In this document: piece by piece, positions 7,155 through 16,635 of the stretch
How the letters are laid out: each line of letters starts with the position of its first letter
Numbering within the stretch: position 1 is the stretch's first letter
Source: Hyphomicrobiales bacterium
GTDB lineage: Bacteria; Pseudomonadota; Alphaproteobacteria; Rhizobiales; NORP267
Assembly (NCBI GenBank): GCA_021775855.1
Contig: JAJFGZ010000069.1
Coordinates: forward strand, 1 to 35,300
Length of the DNA stretch: 35,300 bases
Direction: 5' to 3'
Made by a program: the position numbers and the translations under genes
Notes under the pieces: generated by a model
Told to the model about the DNA's origin: nothing
The model's database searches: none
The model's input: the letters and a program-made list of their open reading frames with translations, nothing else

Positions 7155-8519
7155 ATGGAAGCGATTACAAATATTGTTGGCTGGGTAAATGGAGTGGTGT
7201 GGGGCGTTCCCATGCTGGTCCTGATATTGGGGGTTGGTATTTTCCTCACTTTCGGCCTCAAGCTGTTGACCATTATAAAGATACCATTCGGCTTTAAGCT
7301 GTTGTGGCAAGGACGCATCCCGGGCGACGCGGCAGGGGAAATCAGCCCGTTTAATGCTCTGATGACGTCGCTCGCGGCGACCATCGGCACCGGCAATATC
7401 GCAGGTGTGGCCACGGCAATTTTTCTTGGTGGTCCGGGGGCCTTGTTCTGGATGTGGATGACGGCGCTAGTCGGCATGGCGACAAAATATGCTGAAGCCG
7501 TTTGCGCGGTTCGGTTTCGCGAAAAAGACGAGCGCGGCAAGTTTGTCGGCGGGCCGATGTATTACATCAAAAACGGCCTTGGCGATAACTGGAAGTGGCT
7601 GGCGGTTTGCTTTGCAGGGTTTGCGGGTATAGCTGGTTTTGGCATCGGCAACATGGTCCAGGCCAACTCCATTGCCAACGCGCTCAATGCCAATTTCGCC
7701 ATCCCTGAATGGATTACAGGCGTAGTCCTCGTTGCTCTTGTCGGCGCGGTTTTAATTGGTGGGATCGAGCGGATTTCGACCGTCGCGGGTAAGTTGGTGC
7801 CGTTCATGGCGATCGCCTATATCGGTGCGAGTGCGGTTGTTTTGGCAATCAACTTTGCCGAAATTCCTGCTGCCTTCGGGTTGATATTCAAGTATGCGTT
7901 CACGCCGGCTGCCGCAACAGGCGGGTTTGCCGGGGCAGCCGTTTGGGCCGCCATGCGATTTGGCGTAGCGCGCGGCGTATTCTCAAACGAAGCCGGTTTG
8001 GGATCGGCGCCGATCGCCCATGCGGCGGCGCAAACAAAGGGTCCGGTCAGCCAGGGTTTGGTAGCGATGCTCGGCACCTTTATCGATACCCTCATCGTTT
8101 GTTCGTTCACCGGCCTGGCGATCATTTCGACCGGCGCGTGGACCAGCGGCGAGACCGGGGCTGCGCTTACGTCCTTGGCCTTTGACATCGCATTGCCGGG
8201 CTTTGGCGGATATATCATCGCAATTTCTCTGGCGGTCTTTGCCTTCACCACGATTCTGGGCTGGAGCTATTATTGCGAGCGTTCCCTGCAATATCTGTTT
8301 GGGGTCAAAATCATCATGCCGTTCCGGGTGGTCTGGTCTCTGGCGGCCCTCGTTGGGGCAACCTTGCAGCTTAGTTTTGTCTGGCTTCTGGCGGATACGC
8401 TAAATGCGCTGATGGCAATCCCGAATCTGATTGCGCTGGCTTTGCTCAGCCCGATTGTGTTCAAGATTACCAAGGAGTTTTTCGATACCCGAGGGAAATC
8501 GGAAGACAACCCGTTCTAA
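7155..8519 (+). CDS. Alanine/glycine:cation symporter (AGCS family)
   Basis: Predicted 454-aa inner-membrane Na+- or H+-coupled transporter for alanine and glycine. The AGCS signature ATIGTGNIAGVATAI lies near residue 75, followed by GMATKYAEAVCAVRFRE and GGPMYYI. FSNEAGLGSAPIAHAAA lies in the middle, and WSYYCERS near the C-terminus. About eleven hydrophobic segments are evident and the length is normal for the family. The ATG at 7155 is preceded by TAGGAGG, an excellent ribosome binding site. The gene stands alone, between the tandem glycine riboswitch upstream and a strong intrinsic terminator downstream, so it forms a single-gene unit controlled by glycine. No glycine cleavage genes are in the window. 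Confidence 0.95.
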   Translation: MEAITNIVGWVNGVVWGVPMLVLILGVGIFLTFGLKLLTIIKIPFGFKLLWQGRIPGDAAGEISPFNALMTSLAATIGTGNIAGVATAIFLGGPGALFWMWMTALVGMATKYAEAVCAVRFREKDERGKFVGGPMYYIKNGLGDNWKWLAVCFAGFAGIAGFGIGNMVQANSIANALNANFAIPEWITGVVLVALVGAVLIGGIERISTVAGKLVPFMAIAYIGASAVVLAINFAEIPAAFGLIFKYAFTPAAATGGFAGAAVWAAMRFGVARGVFSNEAGLGSAPIAHAAAQTKGPVSQGLVAMLGTFIDTLIVCSFTGLAIISTGAWTSGETGAALTSLAFDIALPGFGGYIIAISLAVFAFTTILGWSYYCERSLQYLFGVKIIMPFRVVWSLAALVGATLQLSFVWLLADTLNALMAIPNLIALALLSPIVFKITKEFFDTRGKSEDNPF

Positions 8520-8537
8520 ACACAAACCCGACAGATC

Positions 8538-8573
8538 GAGGTGCGCTGAAAGTTTCGGCGCACCTCTTTTTTT
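8538..8573 (+). terminator. Rho-independent terminator after the symporter gene
   Basis: A perfect 9-bp stem (GAGGTGCGC at 8538-8546 with GCGCACCTC at 8558-8566) is followed at once by seven T residues. The 11-nt loop can pair further (GAAA with TTTC), giving an even longer hairpin. It lies 19 bp past the symporter stop and is the clearest intrinsic terminator in the window. Confidence 0.95.
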
Positions 8574-8642
8574 GTCAGGACACAGGCAATTTCGAGCGGA
8601 CACTAGGGCTCTGGGCGCGTCGGTTGCCTTAAACCCTGGATA

Positions 8643-10115
8643 TTATGCGTCCGCCAACTGTGCGCGGTGGTCGAGATCAAACTCATGGTCGAATTTAGCG
8701 GTCGATTTGTTTCCAATATAAGACCGCGCAATTTCCGGTGCATTGTGGGCAAGCTGGTCCAGGCTGTCGATGATATAATCCGCCTTTTTGTCGTCCATCA
8801 GGTAACTGAAATTTAGGCGGACCCAGCCGGGCTTTCTGATTTCGTTCCCGGCCTTGATCTCCGCACGGATGGTCTCGGATTCTTGCCGCCCGACACCAAG
8901 CAGCCGGTGACCGTAGGGTCCGGCACAAACGCAGCCGCCGCGCACCTGGATGCCAGCAATATCGCTCAACATTTTGGTGACAAGCTCGTGGTGTATATGA
9001 CCACCTTCGCCGTCGCGAATTGTGAAAGAGAATATCGGCAGGCGGTTTGAATTGTCAGCCGCCAGAATATTGATGCGCGGGTTCCTGCCCCAAACTGCCA
9101 TCGCTCGGGCGCGCAGTTCGCGATCGCGTTTGGCGATAAATTCCGGGCCAATCGCGGCTTTGACGACGAATGCCAGCGCCGCGCGGATGTCGCCAATCAC
9201 GTTCGGGGTGCCAGCCTCTTCGCGTGCGGCGATTGAATCCAGATAGTCATGAGCCCAGGGGGAGACGTAGGCGACCGACCCGCCCCCAGGCCATGTGGGG
9301 CGGGCCGCCCGGACCACCGAATTGCGGATGATTAAAAGACCCGACGCGCCAGGACCACCCGGGAATTTGTGGGGAGACAAAAATATAGCATCTTTCTCGA
9401 GGCCCTGTCCGGGGTCCATGTCCATGGTCAGATACGGCGCGCCGCCGGCATAGTCCCAGAAGGCCAAAGCGTTGTAGCGCTTGAGGAGGCGCGTCACTGC
9501 ATCTGCGTCGGTGAGGATACCGGTGACGTTGGAGGCCGCTGAGAATGCGCCAATGAGCAATGGCCGATTGGCGCGGGCCTGTAGCTCGATTTCCAACTTG
9601 GCGAGATCAGGGCCACCTCCATCAGCTTCATCGATCTCGATCACTTCGGCCTCGCTTTCGCGCCAGGGAAGGATGTTGGAATGGTGTTCGTAAGGGCCAA
9701 TGAAAACAGCGGGCTTGCCGGTTCCGTTTTCGCCCGTATCACCGGCAATCCCGCACAACGCGACCAGGCGGTTGACTGCTGACGTAGCACCGGACCCGGA
9801 GAAAATAACGGAACAGTCTGGTCCGGCATTGATTTCGCCCGCGATGAGCGCGCGGGCCTCTTCCCGAAGGCCGGTCGTATAAGCACCGCAAAATGAAGCC
9901 TCGGTGTGGCTGTTCGCGTAATAGGGCAAGACGTGTTGGGCGACGAAATCCTCGACCTGACGAAGCGCCCGGCCGGACGCGGTATAATCCGCGTAAGTGA
10001 GCGTTTTCTTGCCGAATGGGGTCATGAATTCAGCGCCCTCGCCAATCAGTCCGGCTCTCACCTGGGCCACCACATTGCCTGTTTCAATGCGCTTTCTGAA
10101 ATCTTCAAGGACCAT
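8643..10115 (-). CDS. Class-V aminotransferase-fold PLP enzyme (cysteine desulfurase-like)
   Basis: Predicted 490-aa fold-type I PLP enzyme of the aminotransferase class V group. The PLP lysine is in LSPHKF (K250), the pyridine-N-binding Asp is in FWDYAGG (D221), and the ring-stacking His is in YEHHSN (about H144-H145). A phosphate-binding-type segment SGSGATSAV lies near 107-114. The segment VRGGCVCAGP (C395, C397) sits where SufS/IscS-like desulfurases carry their catalytic Cys. At about 490 aa it is some 80 residues longer than typical SufS, and there are no suf or isc genes nearby, so a substrate other than cysteine is possible. I chose the ATG at 10115 because GAGGAG lies just upstream; a TTG start at 10184 has no comparable site. 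It is divergent from an Lrp/AsnC regulator, which suggests control by an amino acid. Confidence 0.85.
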   Translation of the reverse strand: MVLEDFRKRIETGNVVAQVRAGLIGEGAEFMTPFGKKTLTYADYTASGRALRQVEDFVAQHVLPYYANSHTEASFCGAYTTGLREEARALIAGEINAGPDCSVIFSGSGATSAVNRLVALCGIAGDTGENGTGKPAVFIGPYEHHSNILPWRESEAEVIEIDEADGGGPDLAKLEIELQARANRPLLIGAFSAASNVTGILTDADAVTRLLKRYNALAFWDYAGGAPYLTMDMDPGQGLEKDAIFLSPHKFPGGPGASGLLIIRNSVVRAARPTWPGGGSVAYVSPWAHDYLDSIAAREEAGTPNVIGDIRAALAFVVKAAIGPEFIAKRDRELRARAMAVWGRNPRINILAADNSNRLPIFSFTIRDGEGGHIHHELVTKMLSDIAGIQVRGGCVCAGPYGHRLLGVGRQESETIRAEIKAGNEIRKPGWVRLNFSYLMDDKKADYIIDSLDQLAHNAPEIARSYIGNKSTAKFDHEFDLDHRAQLADA

Positions 10116-10251
10116 TGCCGAATTCTCCTCAAGCGGTGTGACGTTCGTGAAACACCGCGTTGCATCGAATATATTCATTGACAATAAGGAAAAAAATATT
10201 GAATTATAAAAGAATACGGCGATTTTATATGAAAATGATCGAGAAAATAAC
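10116..10251. promoter_or_regulatory. AT-rich divergent control region
   Basis: The segment from about 10180 to 10250 is clearly richer in A and T than its surroundings and separates the divergent PLP-enzyme and Lrp-type regulator genes. Lrp-family proteins often bind AT-rich intergenic DNA and regulate the divergently transcribed neighbour and themselves. No individual operator could be defined by eye. Confidence 0.45.
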
Positions 10252-10713
10252 GTGAAATTCGATCAATATAGCATAAACATTCTTAGAGCTATGCAGAACG
10301 ATGGCACGTTGGCCCAGCGGGAGCTGGCTGAACAGGTTCATCTTTCCCCGAATGCCTGCTGGCATCGAGTTCAAACGCTCAAGAAGCAAGGGGTGATTGT
10401 CGGTCAGACCGTGCGGCTGGATCGGCGTAAAGTGGATCTCGGACTCGTGGTCTTCGTGATGCTTCGCACCCGGTTTCACTCGGCCGAATGGCTGGATGCG
10501 TTTCGCAAACACGTCTCGCTGATCCCGGAGGTTATCGATTTTTTCCGGATCGGCGGGGATTACGATTATTTTCTAAAGGTTGTGACGCGGGATATGGAGA
10601 GTTACGACGCGGTTTATCAGCGCCTTATCTCCAAGGTCGAACTGGACTCGGTCACATCCTATTTCGCGATGGAAGCCATCGAAGAACAGCGGCCACTGCC
10701 AATCCTGAGCTGA
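10252..10713 (+). CDS. Lrp/AsnC-family transcriptional regulator
   Basis: Predicted 153-aa DNA-binding regulator. The N-terminal winged helix-turn-helix has the family layout (DQYSINILRAMQNDG..., then ELAEQVHLSPNACWHRVQTLKKQGVI). The C-terminal RAM/ligand-binding domain includes the conserved IPEVIDFFRIGGDYDYFLKV turn, where effector amino acids bind at the dimer interface in this family. Length is typical. The start is a GTG at 10252 with only a weak upstream site; ATG codons just upstream are out of frame. It is divergent from the class-V PLP enzyme and is probably its local regulator, sensing a substrate or product amino acid. This is inferred from gene arrangement. Confidence 0.92.
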   Translation: MKFDQYSINILRAMQNDGTLAQRELAEQVHLSPNACWHRVQTLKKQGVIVGQTVRLDRRKVDLGLVVFVMLRTRFHSAEWLDAFRKHVSLIPEVIDFFRIGGDYDYFLKVVTRDMESYDAVYQRLISKVELDSVTSYFAMEAIEEQRPLPILS

Positions 10714-10738
10714 TCGGTGGATACTGGTAGGTGCAGGC

Positions 10739-13540
10739 CTAGACCAGCTTGCCGTGACAATGTTTGAATTTTTTGCCGGTGCCGCAAGGGCAGAGCTCGT
10801 TGCGCCCAACCTTGCCCCAGGTGGCAGGATCGGCGGAGTTGCGCTCGCTGGCATTACTCCGGTTGAATGAGGCGCCCGCTGCTGCTAATCCCCGGGTTCC
10901 GCCTGCCGCCGGCGCGTCTTGCGAAGCCGGTTTCATCAGATTTTCACCTGTTGCGGGGTCGACGTGTGACGCTGCCATTTCTGGCAATGCGGGGTCTTCC
11001 CGCGGGGCAATCTGGACATGGGCCATCTGTCCGGAGACAGCCTCGCGCATTCGCCCAAGCAGGGTTTCAAACAGCGTGAAAGCCTCTGTCTTGTATTCCT
11101 GGAGAGGGTCGCGCTGGGCGATACCGCGCAGGCCAACTACCTGCCGGAGGTGATCGAGCATCACCAGATGCTCACGCCAAAGTCCGTCCAGGGTCTGCAG
11201 CACAACGGCCTTTTCGATCTGTCCGCTGATTTCCGGGCCGAATGCTTCGGCCTTCTTCTTCATCAAATCATCAACAGCCTCGAGAAGCCGGTCATGGATT
11301 TCTTCGTCCGCAATGCCTTCCTCGGCTGCCCATTCGACGATCGGTGCGTCGATCCCGAAGATGCGTGTTATCTCGTCCTGCAGGGTCTGTGAATTCCATT
11401 GTTCGGCATAGGCCTTTTCAGGGATATGCTCGGTGACTAGGTCGTCGATCAATTGGTGACGCATATCGGTGACGGACTCGCTGGCATTGCCTGCGTCCAT
11501 CAATTCGATCCGTTGCTCGAACATCACCTTTCGTTGATCGTTCATCACATCGTCGAATTTGAGCAGGTTCTTGCGGATATCGAAGTTGCGCGCCTCGACT
11601 TTCTGTTGGGCTTTTTCAAGCGCCTTGTTGATCCATGGATGGACGATGGCCTCGCCCTCTTCCAGGCCCAATTTGACGAGCATTGAATCCATGCGCTCGT
11701 TCCCGAAAATCCGCATCAGGTCGTCCTGTAGAGAGAGGAAGAAGTGTGAGCTTCCCGGGTCCCCCTGGCGGCCTGACCGGCCGCGCAGCTGGTTATCGAT
11801 ACGCCTGCTTTCGTGGCGCTCGGTGCCGACTACGCACAGGCCGCCGGCGGCAATGGCTTCTTCCTTCAGGCGCGCGACGTCGTCAGTGATTGCTCCCACT
11901 TTTACCTGGAATTCGGGGCCTTCCTCCTGGCCTTCAAGTTCCCTTTTGATACGCATTTCGAGATTGCCGCCGAGTTGGATGTCGGTGCCACGGCCTGCCA
12001 TGTTGGTGGCGATCGTTACCGCACCGGGGATCCCGGCCTGGGAAATTATAAAAGCTTCCTGTTCGTGGTAACGGGCGTTGAGGACGCGAAAAATACGGTT
12101 GCCCTTCCGGTAGGCGTCGTCGGGGCCGGTCTTGTCCAGATCGGGCTGACGGAAGCCCTCCTTTGTCAGCATCTCGGCGAGCATTTCGGACTTCTCGATC
12201 GATGTGGTGCCTACCAGGATTGGTTGTCCGCGATTCTGACAGTCCTGGATAAGATCGATGATCGACGCGAATTTCTCGTCCATCGTCCGGTAGACTTCGT
12301 CATGGGCGTCTTCGCGTCTGATCTCCATGTTGGTCGGGATTTCCATCACTTCCAACTTGTAGATATCCATGAATTCGGCGGCTTCGGTCGCGGCGGTCCC
12401 GGTCATACCGGCGAGTTTATTGTAGAGACGGAAATAGTTCTGAAAGGTAACGCTGGCGAGCGTCTGACTTTCCGGCTGGATGGCCACGTGTTCGCGGGCT
12501 TCGAGCGCCTGATGGAGGCCCTCGGAGAAACGCCGTCCCGGCATCATCCGGCCAGTAAATTCATCGATGATCACAACTTCACCATTGCGGACAATATAAT
12601 CCTTGTCGCGCTGGAACAGTTTGTAGGCGCGCAGTGCCTGGTTGACATGGTGGACGATGGTGACGTTCTCGACGTCGTAGAGCGACTCTCCCTTGAGTAA
12701 ATCGGCTTCACGAAGGATGTCTTCCATCCGCTCGATGCCCTCTTCGGTGAGGGTCGCGGTGCGGGCTTTTTCGTCGATTTCGTAGTGTTCGGGGGTCAAT
12801 TCGGGAAGGAAGGCATCGACCTGGTTGTACATCTCGGAGCGGTCTTCGAGCGGACCCGAAATGATCAGCGGCGTACGGGCTTCGTCGATCAGGATCGAAT
12901 CGACCTCGTCGACGATCGCGAAATTGTGACCGCGCTGAACCATATCGCCCAGATCATACTTCATATTGTCGCGCAGATAGTCGAAGCCGAGTTCGTTGTT
13001 TGTGCCGTAGGTGACGTCGCAGGCATACGCCGCCTTGCGCTGGGCGTCGTCGAGGCCATGGACCACAACGCCGGTTGAGAGACCGAGAAAGGCGTAGACT
13101 TGGCCCATCCATTCAGAATCCCGGGTTGCCAGATAGTCATTGACTGTGACCACATGCACGCCCTTGTCGGCGAGGGCGTTCAGATAAACCGCGAGTGTGG
13201 CGACAAGGGTCTTGCCCTCGCCAGTCTTCATTTCGGCGATGCGGCCGTCATGGAGCACCATGCCGCCCACAAGCTGCACATCGAAGTGGCGCTGGCCCAA
13301 GGATCTCTTGGCCGCCTCGCGGACGGAGGCGAATGCTGGGATCAGAAGATCGTCGAGTTTGGTGCCGTTCGCGACCTGTTCGCGGAATGTTACCGTACGC
13401 GCACGAAGTTCGTCGTCGCTTAAAGCAGCAACCTCATCTTCCAGAGCATTGATTGCTGCGACGTTGCCATCGTATTTTTTAAGCCTGCGATCGTTGGCGT
13501 TGCCAAAAACCTTGCTGGCGATAGAGCCGAAGCCGACCAT
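10739..13540 (-). CDS. secA: Preprotein translocase ATPase SecA
   Basis: Predicted 933-aa motor ATPase of the Sec export pathway; it binds SecYEG at the inner membrane and drives unfolded preproteins across. The Walker A motif MKTGEGKTL lies near residue 105 after the [11 protein letters not shown] segment, [15 protein letters not shown] carries the Walker B/DEAD-like region, and [14 protein letters not shown] is the conserved helicase motif. The C-terminal zinc-binding tail [14 protein letters not shown], used for SecB and phospholipid contact, is intact. The ATG at 13540 has GAAAGG upstream. Length is normal. Gene order (secA divergent from a parvulin gene and argJ) is common in alphaproteobacteria. 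The two genes are about 240 bp apart, so both promoters lie in that gap. Confidence 0.98.
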   Translation of the reverse strand: MVGFGSIASKVFGNANDRRLKKYDGNVAAINALEDEVAALSDDELRARTVTFREQVANGTKLDDLLIPAFASVREAAKRSLGQRHFDVQLVGGMVLHDGRIAEMKTGEGKTLVATLAVYLNALADKGVHVVTVNDYLATRDSEWMGQVYAFLGLSTGVVVHGLDDAQRKAAYACDVTYGTNNELGFDYLRDNMKYDLGDMVQRGHNFAIVDEVDSILIDEARTPLIISGPLEDRSEMYNQVDAFLPELTPEHYEIDEKARTATLTEEGIERMEDILREADLLKGESLYDVENVTIVHHVNQALRAYKLFQRDKDYIVRNGEVVIIDEFTGRMMPGRRFSEGLHQALEAREHVAIQPESQTLASVTFQNYFRLYNKLAGMTGTAATEAAEFMDIYKLEVMEIPTNMEIRREDAHDEVYRTMDEKFASIIDLIQDCQNRGQPILVGTTSIEKSEMLAEMLTKEGFRQPDLDKTGPDDAYRKGNRIFRVLNARYHEQEAFIISQAGIPGAVTIATNMAGRGTDIQLGGNLEMRIKRELEGQEEGPEFQVKVGAITDDVARLKEEAIAAGGLCVVGTERHESRRIDNQLRGRSGRQGDPGSSHFFLSLQDDLMRIFGNERMDSMLVKLGLEEGEAIVHPWINKALEKAQQKVEARNFDIRKNLLKFDDVMNDQRKVMFEQRIELMDAGNASESVTDMRHQLIDDLVTEHIPEKAYAEQWNSQTLQDEITRIFGIDAPIVEWAAEEGIADEEIHDRLLEAVDDLMKKKAEAFGPEISGQIEKAVVLQTLDGLWREHLVMLDHLRQVVGLRGIAQRDPLQEYKTEAFTLFETLLGRMREAVSGQMAHVQIAPREDPALPEMAASHVDPATGENLMKPASQDAPAAGGTRGLAAAGASFNRSNASERNSADPATWGKVGRNELCPCGTGKKFKHCHGKLV

Positions 13541-13778
13541 TTATAGGCCTTTCAAGTGTGTTTTGCTCATCCATAAAAGCGGATCGTCGCAGACATAAGA
13601 GCCGTCCGAAATGATGTCAACGCGGGTGTCGAGTTTAGGTTATTATTGCGCCATCTCTGTTTTGCCTTATATGAGGGCATTGATTGCTCCTTTCGGCCGG
13701 TCATTTGCCTAAGAAAGTTCGGACGGAACAGGGTGCAGCATACGAGTGATGCGGTTTTCAAGAGGGAAGTTTCTCAAT

Positions 13779-14681
13779 ATGACAATTTATTCGCCAGTAA
13801 CCTTCTGCAAGTCTGCAACAACGCGGCGCCTGGGCAAGGTACTGACTGCCGGCCTGTTCGCGACTGCAATTCTGCTGACGCCGATGGCTGGCCATGCGGA
13901 AGAAGACGATGCCGTTGTGGCGACGGTCGGCGATTCCCAGATTACGGAAGCCGATATCGCCATGGCCGAACAGGACTTTTCCGGAACACTTGCGCAATAT
14001 CCGGAGGCCCAGCGGCGTACGATCCTGATCGATGTGATGATCAATATGAAATTGCTGGCGGATGCTGCCGATAACCTGGCTATATCGGAGACCCCTGAAT
14101 TTGCCCGGCGGCTTGAATATGTACGTCTACGCGCGCTTCGGGATTTGTATTTCCAGGAAGAGATCGAGCCTTATGTAAGTCCTGAGAAAATCGCCGAAGC
14201 CTATAATGTTCAGGTCGAGAATGCGCCACGGGCTACCGAGGTGAATGCCCGCCATATCCTGGTTGAGACCGAAGACGAGGCCAAGGCAATTATCGAGGCG
14301 TTGAATGATGGTGCTGATTTCGAGGAACTGGCGAAAGAAAAATCGACCGGACCGAGCAGCGTCAATGGTGGCGATCTTGGATATTTCGGAGAGACCGACA
14401 TGGTGCCGGAATTCGGGATCGCGGCGTTCGCACTTGAAGTCGGTGAAATTTCCCCGCCAGTGCAAACCCAGTTTGGCTGGCACGTGATCAAGCTTGAAGA
14501 TCGCCGTGAGGTGGCTCCGCCGGAACTCTCGACCGTGGCCGATCAAATTGAAGAGGCGTTGATCCGCGAGCGGTTTGCTGAAGTTATTCTAGAGCTAAAG
14601 GCCGCGACGACGATTGAAATTGTCGCGCGTGACGATGCCGAGACGGATGCTGGTGACGAGGACCAGCCTGCCGCCGAGTGA
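13779..14681 (+). CDS. Periplasmic parvulin-type peptidyl-prolyl isomerase
   Basis: Predicted 300-aa exported PPIase of the PpiC/SurA/PrsA type, which catalyses cis-trans isomerisation of proline bonds in exported proteins. The N-terminus is a signal peptide: basic ATTRR, a hydrophobic core, and cleavage after GHA-EE near residue 41-45. A SurA-like N-terminal helical region follows. The parvulin domain spans about residues 155-245, from NARHILVE through [17 protein letters not shown] and [12 protein letters not shown]. The C-terminus is an acidic tail. I chose the ATG at 13779 because GAGGGA lies upstream and the signal peptide starts there; an upstream GTG/ATG pair at 13746-13749 is possible. 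Divergent from secA and 4 bp ahead of argJ, it probably shares a transcript with argJ. Confidence 0.92.
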   Translation: MTIYSPVTFCKSATTRRLGKVLTAGLFATAILLTPMAGHAEEDDAVVATVGDSQITEADIAMAEQDFSGTLAQYPEAQRRTILIDVMINMKLLADAADNLAISETPEFARRLEYVRLRALRDLYFQEEIEPYVSPEKIAEAYNVQVENAPRATEVNARHILVETEDEAKAIIEALNDGADFEELAKEKSTGPSSVNGGDLGYFGETDMVPEFGIAAFALEVGEISPPVQTQFGWHVIKLEDRREVAPPELSTVADQIEEALIRERFAEVILELKAATTIEIVARDDAETDAGDEDQPAAE

Positions 14682-14685
14682 TTTC

Positions 14686-15927
14686 GTGACAACGACCATT
14701 TCTCCGCTTGCGCCGGCTGAATTTCCGGACATGCCGGAGATTGCCGGCGTGCGGATTGCGACGGCTGAAGCCGGCATAAAATATAAGAACCGGCGCGATC
14801 TACTGATGGCTGTGCTGGACGAGGGCAGCCAGGTCGCCGGCGTGTTTACCAAATCGCGATGCCCCTCGGCGCCGGTTGAATGGTGCCGCGACAGCTTGCC
14901 GGCAGGGGTCGCCAGGGCGTTGGTGGTCAATTCCGGCAACGCAAATGCCTTCACCGGTAAAAAAGGACAGGCGGCCACGGACATCACCGCCAAAGCCGCC
15001 GCGCAAGCCGCTGGGTGCGATCCGCGCAATGTATTCCTCGCCTCGACCGGGGTGATTGGCGAACCGCTCGACGCCGCCCGGTTCTCAGGTCTGCTGGGCA
15101 AACTGGCAGTGGATGCCAAAACCGGCGGGTGGATGGATGCCGCGAAAGCGATGATGACCACCGATACGTTCCCAAAAGGGAGCACCCGGACCATCACAAT
15201 CGACGGTCAGGACGTCACCATCAACGGTATCGCGAAAGGCGCCGGGATGATCGCCCCGGACATGGCGACGATGCTGTGTTTTGTTTTTACCGATGGTCCG
15301 ATCCGGGCTGACCTGCTGCAGCTCTGTCTCAACCGTACAATCGGGGCAAGCTTCAATTCCATTACCGTGGACAGCGACACTTCCACGAGTGATACGGTGC
15401 TGGTGTTCGCTACGGGTGCAGCGGCCAAGCGCGGCGTCAGAACAGTAGAATCAAAGGGAGACCGCCGGCTGCGTCTGTTTCAGGCTGCGCTCGGCGATGT
15501 GCTTGGCGATCTTGCACGCCAGGTGGTGCGCGACGGCGAGGGAGCCAGCAAATTTGTCACTATTGACGTTGAAGGCGCGAAATCAGCGCGGTCGGCAAAA
15601 AAAATAGCCCTTTCGATTGCCAACTCGCCGCTCGTCAAAACAGCGATTGCCGGGGAAGATGCCAACTGGGGCAGGGTCGTCATGGCGGTTGGCAAGGCAG
15701 GGGAGCCCGCCGACAGGGACCGGCTGGCGATCTGGTTCGGAGACACCCGGGTTGCTGTCGACGGCGAACGGGATCCGGCATACGACGAAGCCAGTGCTTC
15801 CAACTATATGCGTAACAGTGAGGTAGCGATCCGGGTTGATCTTGGGCTGGGGTCGGGCCGCAGCCGGGTATGGACCTGTGATCTGACGCGGCAGTATATC
15901 GCGATCAATGCCGATTATCGCAGTTAG
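14686..15927 (+). CDS. argJ: Bifunctional ornithine/glutamate acetyltransferase ArgJ
   Basis: Predicted 413-aa arginine-biosynthesis enzyme. It transfers the acetyl group from N-acetylornithine to glutamate and, in bifunctional forms, also acetylates glutamate from acetyl-CoA. The self-cleavage site is in [13 protein letters not shown], with the nucleophile Thr195; cleavage yields alpha and beta chains. Other conserved segments are [10 protein letters not shown] near the N-terminus, [19 protein letters not shown], and [14 protein letters not shown] near residue 330. I chose the GTG at 14686, 4 bp after the PPIase stop, because the protein then begins just before ISPLAP, as family members do; ATG codons at 14635 and 14647 would overlap the PPIase gene. 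It is part of the secA/PPIase/argJ/mutT neighbourhood. Confidence 0.95.
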   Translation: MTTTISPLAPAEFPDMPEIAGVRIATAEAGIKYKNRRDLLMAVLDEGSQVAGVFTKSRCPSAPVEWCRDSLPAGVARALVVNSGNANAFTGKKGQAATDITAKAAAQAAGCDPRNVFLASTGVIGEPLDAARFSGLLGKLAVDAKTGGWMDAAKAMMTTDTFPKGSTRTITIDGQDVTINGIAKGAGMIAPDMATMLCFVFTDGPIRADLLQLCLNRTIGASFNSITVDSDTSTSDTVLVFATGAAAKRGVRTVESKGDRRLRLFQAALGDVLGDLARQVVRDGEGASKFVTIDVEGAKSARSAKKIALSIANSPLVKTAIAGEDANWGRVVMAVGKAGEPADRDRLAIWFGDTRVAVDGERDPAYDEASASNYMRNSEVAIRVDLGLGSGRSRVWTCDLTRQYIAINADYRS

Positions 15928-15984
15928 CCGCCGGATTCATACCGGATTGAGTACGTCATTGAATTTTAACGGTTTAATGGGACA

Positions 15985-16398
15985 GTGAGCGAAGCAACGA
16001 TGACGTCAGTTTTGGTTGTGGCTTGTGCCCTTGTCGATCCCGACAATAGGGTATTATTGGCTCAGCGCCCCGCCGGTAAATCGATGGCGGGGCTGTGGGA
16101 ATTCCCCGGTGGCAAAGTTGAGCCGGGGGAAACACCTGAGGCCGCTTTGATCCGCGAACTCGCAGAAGAGTTGGGGGTCCAGGTGCCGATTGCGTGTCTC
16201 GCGCCGCTGACCTTTGCCAGCCACGGGTACGACGACTTTCATCTTTTGATGCCACTGTTTATCTGCAGAAAGTGGACCGGCATCATTCAGGCCCGCGAGG
16301 GCCAGGTGCTACGCTGGGTTCAGCCAGCGGACATGATGGACTACCCCATGCCGCCGGCCGACGTGCCGCTGGTAGCGACGTTAAGAGATCTGCTCTGA
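15985..16398 (+). CDS. mutT: 8-oxo-dGTP diphosphatase MutT (Nudix)
   Basis: Predicted 137-aa Nudix hydrolase that removes oxidised dGTP from the nucleotide pool and so prevents A:T to C:G transversions. The full Nudix box, running from GGKVEPGET to RELAEELGV (about residues 42-65), has all the metal-binding glutamates. WEFPGGK precedes it, as in MutT proteins. Length matches MutT (about 130 aa). The start could be the GTG at 15985 or the ATG at 16000 five codons on; neither has a strong ribosome binding site. It follows argJ by 57 bp in the same direction. Confidence 0.92.
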   Translation: MSEATMTSVLVVACALVDPDNRVLLAQRPAGKSMAGLWEFPGGKVEPGETPEAALIRELAEELGVQVPIACLAPLTFASHGYDDFHLLMPLFICRKWTGIIQAREGQVLRWVQPADMMDYPMPPADVPLVATLRDLL

Positions 16399-16445
16399 TC
16401 CAGGATGGATTCAAGGACATGTAGAGAAAGTTGGCGATCCACAAA

Positions 16446-16628
16446 ATGCTAGAGACAAAAACCTCAAAATTTGATTTGATCCGGCGCTTCCTTCAGGATG
16501 AAAAAGGCGCCACCGCGATCGAATATTCCATCATCGCGGCGGGCATAGCGGTTGCAATTGCCGGGGCCGTGACCCTTCTCGGCAACAGTGTCAGCGGCAA
16601 TTTTAACGACGTCCAGAACGCCGTCTAA
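16446..16628 (+). CDS. Flp-family type IVb pilin, isolated copy
   Basis: Predicted 60-aa prepilin of the Flp/TadA class, the small subunit of tight-adherence pili. The leader ends in Gly21, followed by the mature N-terminus ATAIEYSIIAAG with the conserved Glu5 and Tyr6 and then one hydrophobic helix with a short tail. Prepilin peptidase (TadV/CpaA) would cleave after Gly21. I use the ATG at 16446; a TTG at 16431 lies directly after GAGAAAG, too close to be a normal site. No tad/cpa assembly gene is in the window, so it would depend on a locus elsewhere. It converges with the methyltransferase gene 7 bp away. A 6-bp GC stem at 16655-16672 might act as a weak terminator. Confidence 0.88.
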   Translation: MLETKTSKFDLIRRFLQDEKGATAIEYSIIAAGIAVAIAGAVTLLGNSVSGNFNDVQNAV

Positions 16629-16635
16629 GGCCACT

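Noticed and set aside
11813-12700. A 295-codon forward-strand frame opposite secA, and similar ones at 11018-11392 and 12785-13078
   Set aside because: They lie antisense to an unmistakable secA, match no family I know, and have no ribosome sites; they are shadows of biased codon use.
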